Shown piece by piece: positions 1 through 5,471 of a stretch of DNA of 5,471 nucleotides. Numbering within the stretch: position 1 is the first letter of the stretch; each line of letters opens with the position of its first letter. The position numbers and the translations under genes were made by a program. A model generated the notes under the pieces. That model saw nothing but the letters and a program-made list of their open reading frames with translations, was not told where the DNA came from and made no database searches. The DNA comes from Piscirickettsiaceae bacterium (GTDB lineage Bacteria > Pseudomonadota > Gammaproteobacteria > Nitrosococcales > Methylophagaceae). The stretch spans positions 1-5,471 of the forward strand of contig JAUXFA010000102.1 in the NCBI GenBank assembly GCA_030620285.1, written 5' to 3'.

Positions 1-389
1 ACGCCAGTATGACTCGCCAATGAAATAGCAATGGCTGGCAAGCCCAAAAACCGCCCTTCCATTGCAGCTGCGACCGTGCCTGAGTACAAGACATCGTCAC
101 CTAAATTAGCACCTGAATTAATACCTGATACCACCATGTCTGGTTCATCTGCTAATAAACCCGTGATCGCCAAATGCACACAATCTGTTGGTGTACCTTC
201 AACACGATAGACGCCATTATCTAATCTATTTAAACGTAAGGGGTTTTCTAATGTTAATGAATTACTAGCACCACTACGGTTTCGATCAGGTGCCACTACC
301 GTAATATCACCAAGTGCTGACAAGGCATCTGCTAATACCCTGATGCCTTCAGCCATATAACCATCATCATTGCTGATTAGGATTTTCAT
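1..389 (-). CDS. surE: 5'/3'-nucleotidase SurE, N-terminal 129 residues (cut by window edge)
   Basis: SurE is a cytoplasmic, metal-dependent phosphatase that removes phosphate from nucleoside 5'- and 3'-monophosphates and is linked to stationary-phase survival. The frame opens with [11 protein letters not shown], which carries the metal-binding pair Asp8-Asp9. It continues through [15 protein letters not shown] (residues 33-47, metal ligand Ser39), [10 protein letters not shown] (64-73) and [18 protein letters not shown] (88-105, Asn91 matching the fourth metal ligand), then [18 protein letters not shown]. All four ligand positions of the family are present. The family is usually about 250 residues, so roughly half lies beyond base 1. 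The start at 389 is the canonical family start; an AAGGA sits at 404-408, 14 bases upstream, a rather long spacing. A terminator (462-491) separates it from the formate dehydrogenase operon, so it is probably an independent housekeeping gene. One small deviation is Met12-Ala-Glu-Gly where Ala-Pro-Gly is common. Confidence 0.96.
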   Translation of the reverse strand, partial: MKILISNDDGYMAEGIRVLADALSALGDITVVAPDRNRSGASNSLTLENPLRLNRLDNGVYRVEGTPTDCVHLAITGLLADEPDMVVSGINSGANLGDDVLYSGTVAAAMEGRFLGLPAIAISLASHTG

Positions 390-426
390 TGTTTTATAAC
401 TTATCCTTACCCATATCTTTCATCGT

Positions 427-454
427 GTCATATCTTATCAAGATAAACTGTTAA
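427..454 (-). promoter_or_regulatory. Weak candidate sigma-70 promoter for surE
   Basis: On the minus strand a TTAACA (-35, bases 449-454) is followed after 16 bases by TATGAC (-10, bases 427-432), about 40 bases upstream of the surE start. The -35 matches five of six consensus positions and the -10 four of six. It lies just past the T-tract of the operon terminator, where a separate surE promoter would be expected. The same stretch holds a 6-bp inverted repeat, TATCTT/AAGATA (431-436 and 440-445), and an 8-base direct repeat, catatctt (412-419 and 429-436). AT-rich sequence gives such matches easily, so this is tentative. Confidence 0.3.
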
Positions 455-461
455 GCATTAT

Positions 462-491
462 AAAAAAAGGCACCATAAATGATGCCCTTTT
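462..491 (-). terminator. Rho-independent terminator of the formate dehydrogenase operon
   Basis: On the minus strand GGCATCA (480-486) pairs with TGGTGCC (469-475) around a TTTA loop. This gives a seven-base-pair stem with one G-T wobble, followed directly by seven T residues (468-462). AAAAG upstream of the stem can extend the pairing into the T-tract with one bulged G. It begins about 20 bases after the alpha-subunit stop codon, the usual place for an operon terminator. On the plus strand the hairpin has only a short T-run, so it works mainly for minus-strand transcripts. Confidence 0.88.
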
Positions 492-511
492 CTCATATTT
501 TGAATAATAAA

Positions 512-3310
512 TTACATCAAGTTATTATTTGACTGTCCACCACCATAACTGTGGAACTGCATGGGTTCACCACCCGCTGTCACCTTAACTGCACAATATT
601 TGAATTCTGGTATTTTAGCATCGGGATCCAAGGCTGCATTAGACAGCTTATTCACCGCAGCTTCGTAATAACAGAAGGCCATAAATACAGCACCTGTTGG
701 TACGGCCTCATCCGCTCTAGCGATCATTGAAATCTGACCTCGTCGAGTTGATAAAGTGATCAACTCGCCTGGTTTTACACCCATTTCATCTAAGCTAATA
801 GGATTAATAGTCGCCACTGCTTCAGGCTCTAAGGCATCTAATACATTAGAACGACGTGTCATTGAGCCTGTATGCCAATGCTCTAACATCCGGCCTGTTA
901 TCAATACAAATGGATATTCCTCATCTGGGCGTTCTGCTGGAGGCACAATATCTGCCGGCACAAATCGACCTAAACCATTATCACTTTCAAAGGTTTCGGT
1001 GAAAATGACATCTTCACCTGGATCGCCTTCATTCAAACATGGATAGACAATTGAGCCTTCTTTTTCAAGACGTTCCCATGTCATTCCCGCCATTGTAGGC
1101 ACGGCTTTACGAACTTCCTCAAATACCTCAGCAGAATCTTTATAGTTCCAATCTAAACCTAGTCGGCGTGCCATTTCTTGAATGATCCACAAATCTTGTC
1201 GAGCATCACCTGGCGGCGGTACAGCTTGGCGACCTAATTGCACTAATCTATCAGTATTAGTAAAGGTTGCTGTTTTCTCTGAGAATGCTGAAGCTGGCAG
1301 TATTACATCGGCTAAATACGCTGTTTCGGTCAAGAAAATATCTTGCACCACCAAATGTTCAAGTTCCGCCATCGATTGACGAGCATGATTAGCATCAGGA
1401 TCCGACATTGCTGGATTTTCACCCTGCACATAAAGGCCTGTTAAATCGCCAGCATGAATAGCATGCATGATTTCAACCACGGTTAAGCCCGGATTATTAT
1501 CTAACTCACAATCCCATAATTGTTCAAAATAAGCATGTGACTTTTCATCATCAACGGGTTGATAATCAGGAAACACCATTGGAATCAATCCCATATCCGA
1601 TGCACCTTGCACATTATTCTGTCCACGTAATGGATGCAAACCTGTACCCGGACGGCCAATTTGCCCTGTCATCAATGCCAGCGAAATCAAACAACGTGCA
1701 TTATCAGTTCCGTGAACATGCTGGGAAACACCCATACCCCATAGAATAATAGACCCTTCAGAAGCAGCATATAATCGTGCAACTTGTCGCAGGGTATCTG
1801 CTGGTACACCACAAATAGGTTCCATTAATTCTGGTGTATAAGATTTCAAATGCGCTTTCATCGCCTCAAAACCTTCAGTACGCTCAGCAATAAAGTCAGC
1901 AGAAACCAAATCTTCTTCGATAATGGTATGCATGATCGCATTGAGCATTGGTACATCCGTACCCAATTTAAATGCAACATGATGCGTTGCCTGACTCGAT
2001 AAATCTGTTGAACGAGGATCCATCAAAATTAATTTAGTACCACGGCGCATAGCGTTTTTAATCCAAGTTGCCGCCACAGGGTGATTCACCGTTGGATTGG
2101 CACCGATAATAACAATGACTTCGGCTTTCTCAACATCAGAAACGGGATTGGATACCGCACCTGAACCTAAACATTCTAATAAGGCTACAACGGAGGATGC
2201 ATGACAAAGTCGCGTACAGTGGTCAACATTATTAGTTTTAAAGCCTGTTCTCACTAATTTCTGGAACAAGTAAGCTTCTTCATTACTACCTTTAGCACTA
2301 CCAAATCCCGCTAATGCATTTGGGCCTTGTTCATCACGAATCTTGCTAAACCCACCCGCCGCAAAATCTAATGCTTCTTCCCAAGTTGCTTCACGAAATA
2401 TTTTATCAACATCATTGGGATCCATTGAAAAATCAGCTGATTTAGGTGCACCTTCTCGACGAATTAGAGGCTTAGTCAACCGATGTTCATGATGCACATA
2501 GTCAAAGCCATAACGGCCTTTGACACATAATCGACCTTTATTCGAGGGCCCATTACGACCTTCAACATAAATGATTTTGTCGTCCTTAACATTGTATGTC
2601 ATCTGACAACCTACACCACAATATGGACAGGTTGAATTCACTTTACGATCAGGCTCCACCATACCCACATCATTGGCAGGCATTAATGCACCTGTTGGAC
2701 ATGCTTCAACACATTCACCACAACCCACACACGAACTTTCGCCCATCGGATCATCTAAATCAAATACAATCTCGGTATGGGTGCCCCGCATTGCCAAACC
2801 AATAACATCGTTATTTTGTTCATCACGACAAGCACGGACACAGCGTGTACATTGAATGCATGCATCCATATTAACAGCAATACCCGGATGAGAAATATCT
2901 GCTGCTGGCTGATTTCTCGCTTCAAAGCGAGGCAAACCTAAATCTAACTTACTCGCCCAATAATCTAACTCTGAGTTGATGGTATGTGGCTGTTCAGAGA
3001 CATCTGCTTTAAGTAGCTCCAACACCATTTTCTGGGATTTAACAGCACGCTCACTATTCGATTGAACAGTCATACCTTCTGTTGGATAGCGACAACATGA
3101 TGGCGCGAGTACCCGTTCGCCATCAATTTCAACCATACAGGCTCGACAGTTACCATCGGCACCTTGCCTATCTGAATAACAAAGATGTGGAATTTCAATA
3201 CCTTGTTGTTTTGCAATATCCAGTAGGGTTTCGCCATCTTCAGCAGCAACTGGCTGGCCGTTTAAGGTGAAATTAATAGACTGGGGCAATTCTTCAGGAT
3301 TAATAGCCAT
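512..3310 (-). CDS. fdh1A: NAD-dependent formate dehydrogenase, catalytic alpha subunit (Mo/W-bis-MGD)
   Basis: This 932-residue cytoplasmic subunit oxidises formate to CO2 and passes electrons to the beta subunit. Domains in order: a ferredoxin-type [2Fe-2S] domain (about 12-90; Cys44, 55, 58, 72); a double [4Fe-4S] domain (Cys151, 154, 157, 161 and Cys194, 197, 200, 204); the proximal [4Fe-4S] motif CPYCGVGC (Cys228, 231, 235) plus Cys262, with Lys264; the molybdopterin oxidoreductase core (about 280-690); and the C-terminal MGD-binding domain (about 798-910). In DHCTRLCH, Cys369 aligns with the selenocysteine of E. coli FdhF, followed by His370. Arg562 in HPLRGQNNVQGA is the counterpart of the FdhF active-site arginine. 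The sequence closely resembles the M. extorquens FDH1 alpha subunit (about 989 residues, from memory), which has a longer N-terminal extension. No His-Cys3 cluster motif of the NuoG kind is present. The start has an AGAGGAG eight bases upstream and overlaps the beta stop by one base. Whether the metal is Mo or W cannot be read from the sequence. The symbol follows M. extorquens usage; annotation pipelines may call it fdhF or fdsA. Confidence 0.97.
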   Translation of the reverse strand: MAINPEELPQSINFTLNGQPVAAEDGETLLDIAKQQGIEIPHLCYSDRQGADGNCRACMVEIDGERVLAPSCCRYPTEGMTVQSNSERAVKSQKMVLELLKADVSEQPHTINSELDYWASKLDLGLPRFEARNQPAADISHPGIAVNMDACIQCTRCVRACRDEQNNDVIGLAMRGTHTEIVFDLDDPMGESSCVGCGECVEACPTGALMPANDVGMVEPDRKVNSTCPYCGVGCQMTYNVKDDKIIYVEGRNGPSNKGRLCVKGRYGFDYVHHEHRLTKPLIRREGAPKSADFSMDPNDVDKIFREATWEEALDFAAGGFSKIRDEQGPNALAGFGSAKGSNEEAYLFQKLVRTGFKTNNVDHCTRLCHASSVVALLECLGSGAVSNPVSDVEKAEVIVIIGANPTVNHPVAATWIKNAMRRGTKLILMDPRSTDLSSQATHHVAFKLGTDVPMLNAIMHTIIEEDLVSADFIAERTEGFEAMKAHLKSYTPELMEPICGVPADTLRQVARLYAASEGSIILWGMGVSQHVHGTDNARCLISLALMTGQIGRPGTGLHPLRGQNNVQGASDMGLIPMVFPDYQPVDDEKSHAYFEQLWDCELDNNPGLTVVEIMHAIHAGDLTGLYVQGENPAMSDPDANHARQSMAELEHLVVQDIFLTETAYLADVILPASAFSEKTATFTNTDRLVQLGRQAVPPPGDARQDLWIIQEMARRLGLDWNYKDSAEVFEEVRKAVPTMAGMTWERLEKEGSIVYPCLNEGDPGEDVIFTETFESDNGLGRFVPADIVPPAERPDEEYPFVLITGRMLEHWHTGSMTRRSNVLDALEPEAVATINPISLDEMGVKPGELITLSTRRGQISMIARADEAVPTGAVFMAFCYYEAAVNKLSNAALDPDAKIPEFKYCAVKVTAGGEPMQFHSYGGGQSNNNLM

Positions 3311-5007
3311 TATTTCAACTCCTCTGAGAAGTACTTCATCACACAGCGAATAGGATTAGGAGCCGCTTGTCCTAGACCACAAATAGACGTATCAATCATC
3401 ACTTCAGATAATTCTTCTAATAGATCTTCATTCCACGTTGGCTTTTCCATCAAAGTGACAGCTTTAGCGGTTCCCACTCGGCAAGGGGTACACTGTCCGC
3501 ACGATTCTTCCTCAAAAAACCTCATCGCATTAACAGCAAGATCACGTGCTTTGTCTTGATTTGAAAACACCACAATAGCAGCACTACCAATAAAACAGCC
3601 ATATTCATTTAAAGTATCAAAATCAAGCGGAATATCACCCATAGATGCGGGCAAAATACCGCCTGATGCACCACCCGGAAAATAGCCATAAAACTCATGG
3701 CCATCGATCATACCGCCACAATATTCGTCAATTAATTCTTTCATGGTGATGCCAGCATCCGCTAGATGTACACCGGGGTTATTGACACGACCACTGACTG
3801 AGAATGACCGCAAGCCAACACGACCATTACGACCATGGTCAGTCAAACAAGATGGGCCTTTTTCAAGGATATCTCGCACCCAATATAACGACTCCATATT
3901 GTGTTCAAGTGTTGGCCGTCCAAATAAGCCTACTTCTGCTACAAATGGAGGACGAAGGCGAGGCATTCCTCGTTTTCCTTCAATTGACTCAATCATCGCT
4001 GACTCTTCACCACAGATATAAGCACCCGCACCACGGCGGAGATGAATTATAGGCATATGATCTACTGGCGGATTAGCCACTAACTTAGCAATTTCACGCT
4101 CTAATACCTGTCTTATAGCTGCATATTCATCACGCAAATAAATATAAATTTCATTAATGCCCACAGCCCAGGCTGCAATCAATGTACCTTCGAGGAAACA
4201 ATGTGGATCGCGATCTAAATAATATTTGTCTTTTAATGTGGCCGGCTCACCTTCATCGATATTCACGGCCATCAACTTAGGTTCAGGCATGCCGCGTACA
4301 ATTCGCCACTTACGCCCGGCAGGGAAACCCGCGCCACCTAAACCGCGTAGCCCAGAATCATCCATTGCTTCCAGTACTTTATCGACATTATAAGTACCAT
4401 TCATGCATTGCTGATAAGTGTTATAGCCATTTTGTTCAAGATAGGTTTCATAATTTATAGGTTGTAATTCTTCAGGCTCAATTGCTTTAGCATCAACTGC
4501 TTGCGCGACCTTTTCAGTATCGGCCTGTTCGATAGGATTCATTCCCACTACAGCAATGGGCGCTTTATCACATCGACCGACACAAGGGACTCGCTGCACG
4601 CGAACACCATCATCGAGGCCATTTTCTAACGAATTGATTAAGTCTTGCGCCCCCATCATTTCACAGGTTAATGACTCACAAACACGCACAGTCAATGCGG
4701 GCGGTGGCGTCTCCCCTTCTTTAATCACATCAAAATGATGGTAAAAAGTCGCAACTTCATAGACTTCAGCCTGTGATAGCTTCATTTCACGCGCCAAGGC
4801 GACTAAATGAGCGGCTGAAATATGCTGGTAGGTATCCTGAATTTTGTGCAGATGTTCAATCAGTAAATCTTTCTGTCTTGATTCATCCGCTAACAGAGCC
4901 TGAACTTCTGCTAATGCTTTTTGATCAACTTGTCTGCCTTTACCAACCGCTCTTGGTAATTTCAGTTTACTACCTTCTTTCCGAGCACTGATTTCTTGCC
5001 CACTCAT
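3310..5007 (-). CDS. fdh1B: NAD-dependent formate dehydrogenase, fused beta subunit (FdsG-FdsB / NuoE-NuoF type diaphorase)
   Basis: This 565-residue diaphorase takes electrons from the alpha subunit and reduces NAD+ at FMN. Residues about 25-170 form a NuoE/FdsG-like thioredoxin-fold [2Fe-2S] domain, with Cys110 and Cys115 (C-x4-C) and Cys142 and Cys146 (C-x3-C). Residues about 185-565 form the NuoF/FdsB module: GLRGLGGAGFPAGRKW (219-234) for FMN/NADH binding; ICGEESAMIESIEGKRG (331-347); an SLBB-like segment starting near SFSVSGRVNNPGV (401-413); and the [4Fe-4S] motif ESCGQCTPCRVG (Cys503, 506, 509) with Cys543 in SICGLGQAAPNP. Cupriavidus and Rhodobacter encode these modules as two genes; one chain is typical of M. 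extorquens-type FDH1 (about 572 residues, from memory). The start at 5007 has GAGAGAGG ending seven bases upstream. The stop shares a base with the alpha start (TAATG), so the two genes form one coupled operon with the beta gene first. The fused arrangement and its partner make FDH far more likely than complex I or a bidirectional hydrogenase. Confidence 0.96.
   Translation of the reverse strand: MSGQEISARKEGSKLKLPRAVGKGRQVDQKALAEVQALLADESRQKDLLIEHLHKIQDTYQHISAAHLVALAREMKLSQAEVYEVATFYHHFDVIKEGETPPPALTVRVCESLTCEMMGAQDLINSLENGLDDGVRVQRVPCVGRCDKAPIAVVGMNPIEQADTEKVAQAVDAKAIEPEELQPINYETYLEQNGYNTYQQCMNGTYNVDKVLEAMDDSGLRGLGGAGFPAGRKWRIVRGMPEPKLMAVNIDEGEPATLKDKYYLDRDPHCFLEGTLIAAWAVGINEIYIYLRDEYAAIRQVLEREIAKLVANPPVDHMPIIHLRRGAGAYICGEESAMIESIEGKRGMPRLRPPFVAEVGLFGRPTLEHNMESLYWVRDILEKGPSCLTDHGRNGRVGLRSFSVSGRVNNPGVHLADAGITMKELIDEYCGGMIDGHEFYGYFPGGASGGILPASMGDIPLDFDTLNEYGCFIGSAAIVVFSNQDKARDLAVNAMRFFEEESCGQCTPCRVGTAKAVTLMEKPTWNEDLLEELSEVMIDTSICGLGQAAPNPIRCVMKYFSEELK
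3319..3325 (-). promoter_or_regulatory. Strong ribosome binding site of the alpha subunit, inside the beta gene
   Basis: AGAGGAG on the minus strand ends eight bases before the alpha ATG at 3310, giving near-ideal Shine-Dalgarno pairing and spacing. It lies in the last codons of the beta gene. Together with the TAATG stop-start overlap it fixes the alpha start and suggests translational coupling, which would help balance the two subunits. Confidence 0.8.
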
Positions 5008-5014
5008 GAAACGG

Positions 5015-5022
5015 CCTCTCTC
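5015..5022 (-). promoter_or_regulatory. Ribosome binding site of the beta subunit
   Basis: GAGAGAGG on the minus strand, with core GAGG at 5015-5018, ends seven bases before the ATG at 5007. It supports this start, which gives an N-terminus with a short, basic, probably flexible lead of about 25 residues before the FdsG-like domain. Confidence 0.75.
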
Positions 5023-5062
5023 GTCATTTTTTTGCCAATACCGGCACTTATCTAATCAACTG

Positions 5063-5091
5063 AAAATACCATGAGAAGGCGCTATTGTGAA
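5063..5091 (-). promoter_or_regulatory. Candidate extended -10 sigma-70 promoter for the formate dehydrogenase operon
   Basis: On the minus strand TTCACA (-35, 5086-5091; five of six consensus positions) is followed by a 17-base spacer and TATTTT (-10, 5063-5068; four of six). A TG in the extended -10 position (TGG before TATTTT) strengthens it. Transcription would start near 5056, leaving a leader of roughly 50 bases before the beta start codon. It is the best promoter-like match I found in the region upstream of the operon. No operator for a known regulator was recognised. Confidence 0.5.
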
Positions 5092-5166
5092 GTTAGTAAT
5101 GCTAAATGGCGGTCAATGAAAAAGCTTAAATTATCATTTGTAGCGTCATGCAGACCCTTCATCTTA

Positions 5167-5190
5167 GACTTAAATTTGCACTAATTTGTC
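5167..5190. repeat. Imperfect inverted repeat upstream of the operon promoter
   Basis: AAATT (5172-5176) and AATTT (5183-5187) form 5-bp arms around TGCACT. An outer GAC (5167-5169) and GTC (5188-5190) extend the symmetry with a two-base offset. It lies about 75 bases upstream of the candidate -35, within range for an activator site. The arms are AT-rich, so chance occurrence is quite possible. Confidence 0.25.
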
Positions 5191-5217
5191 GCATCAACAA
5201 CAAAACCGTTATTTTTA

Positions 5218-5270
5218 TTCAGTAACTTGTTGAAATCACACTCTCGAACAAGAAAACACAAATAACTGAA
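5218..5270. repeat. Nested inverted repeats in the intergenic region
   Basis: TTCAGT (5218-5223) pairs with ACTGAA (5265-5270), and nested inside CTTGTT (5226-5231) pairs with AACAAG (5247-5252). The internal loop is asymmetric: two bases on one side and twelve on the other. On the minus strand an A/T-rich run follows, not a T-tract, so this is a poor terminator. It could be a weak hairpin in a transporter read-through transcript, an operator, or chance. Confidence 0.25.
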
Positions 5271-5379
5271 AGTGAGCAGTCATTATTGATTAGACGGCCC
5301 TAAAAAACTACAACTTTGTCTGCACTGAATAAACTAAAACAATAGATTTGCGCATGATTAAACTCACAAACCAAGGTAT

Positions 5380-5471
5380 TTATTCTTCATCTTTTTTCAT
5401 ATGATGCGATGGATGAACTGGACGCATTAGTAAATTGGCCACAAATGCAACAATCAGTAGAACTGCCATCA
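5380..5471 (-). CDS. C-terminal end of an MFS transporter, probably oxalate/formate antiporter (OFA) family
   Basis: Only 29 codons plus the TAA stop and two bases of the preceding codon fall in the window. They read MAVLLIVAFVANLLM, the end of a hydrophobic membrane helix, then RPVHPSHHMKKDEE, a short charged cytoplasmic tail. A last transmembrane helix followed by an Arg-Pro-Val and His-His-Met tail is, as I recall, typical of OFA-family MFS proteins such as OxlT and YhjX relatives, which carry small carboxylates. Its position just upstream of, and co-directional with, a formate dehydrogenase operon fits formate or oxalate transport. Family assignment from so short a piece is tentative, and the substrate is inference; that it is the end of an integral membrane protein is well supported. 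Confidence 0.65.
   Translation of the reverse strand, partial: MAVLLIVAFVANLLMRPVHPSHHMKKDEE

Larger units (their letters stand above)
5008..5379. other. 372-base intergenic region upstream of the formate dehydrogenase operon
   Basis: This AT-rich stretch separates the transporter stop from the beta-subunit start. It holds the beta ribosome binding site, the promoter candidate at 5063-5091, and two imperfect inverted repeats (5167-5190 and 5218-5270). No convincing terminator follows the transporter stop: there is no GC-rich hairpin with a T-run, only an isolated TTTTTT on the minus strand near 5302-5307. Transcription from the transporter into the operon is therefore not excluded. Only short open frames without good ribosome binding sites occur on either strand. 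I see no tRNA, riboswitch or insertion sequence. Confidence 0.6.

Noticed and set aside
756..1046. Open frame of 96 codons on the plus strand inside the alpha gene, and similar plus-strand frames at 1182-1379, 1537-1749, 2596-2855 and 3082-3270
   Set aside because: They lie opposite a gene with clear, continuous protein motifs and show no recognisable domain; they are antisense shadows.
2200..2230. Possible selenocysteine codon at the formate dehydrogenase active site
   Set aside because: The position aligned with FdhF selenocysteine is an ordinary cysteine codon (Cys369); no in-frame TGA is present.
3743..4052. Overlapping plus-strand open frames inside the beta gene, also at 4556-4738 and 4773-4991
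   Set aside because: They are antisense to the well-conserved diaphorase gene, with no domain signal.
3310..5007. Complex I (NuoE/NuoF) or NAD-reducing hydrogenase subunit
   Set aside because: The two domains are fused and directly coupled to a formate dehydrogenase catalytic subunit; no other Nuo or hydrogenase genes are in view.
5082..5162. 26-codon minus-strand frame (starting MKGLHDATND) upstream of the operon, considered as a leader peptide
   Set aside because: It has no clear ribosome binding site, it ends inside the candidate -35 region, and nothing attenuator-like follows it.
5071..5184. 37-codon plus-strand frame (starting MRRRYCEVSN) in the intergenic region
   Set aside because: It has no Shine-Dalgarno sequence and no recognisable features, and it overlaps the promoter candidate.
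5280..5310. Terminator after the transporter gene, near the TTTTTT run on the minus strand
   Set aside because: The only nearby pairing is ACAA/TTGT with too small a loop; there is no stable stem before the T-run.

Overview
The window carries a two-gene operon, read on the minus strand, for a soluble NAD-dependent formate dehydrogenase of the molybdenum/tungsten type. It is flanked by two genes cut by the window edges. All four genes point the same way. In transcription order (right to left) they are: the last 29 codons of a membrane transporter that looks like the oxalate/formate antiporter (OFA) family of MFS (5380-5471); a 372-base intergenic region with a good promoter candidate (5008-5379); the fused NuoE/NuoF-like beta subunit (3310-5007); the molybdopterin catalytic alpha subunit (512-3310); a strong factor-independent terminator (462-491); and the first 129 codons of surE (1-389).

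The two subunits form one enzyme. Alpha oxidises formate to CO2 at a bis-MGD metal centre with a cysteine (not selenocysteine) ligand. Electrons then pass through three [4Fe-4S] clusters and a [2Fe-2S] cluster to beta, whose [4Fe-4S] and FMN sites reduce NAD+. The beta gene fuses the FdsG and FdsB modules in one chain, and alpha lacks the NuoG-type His-Cys3 cluster motif. Both traits match, from memory, the two-subunit FDH1 of Methylorubrum extorquens rather than the three-subunit FdsGBA of Cupriavidus or Rhodobacter. Beta and alpha overlap by one base (TAATG), with a strong ribosome binding site inside the end of the beta gene, so the subunits are probably translationally coupled.

The DNA is AT-rich. 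The SurE N-terminus is close to the gammaproteobacterial form, and the FDH is of a kind used by methylotrophs to gain NADH from C1 oxidation. This suggests an AT-rich gammaproteobacterium, possibly a methylotroph such as a Methylophaga relative. That assignment is inference and was not tested by any search.

I see no mobile element, CRISPR array, RNA gene or clearly novel system. The points worth a second look are the fused diaphorase subunit, the reduced cluster set in alpha, the adjacent putative formate/oxalate transporter, the absence of fdsC/fdsD-like genes inside the window, and the promoter and inverted repeats upstream of the operon.
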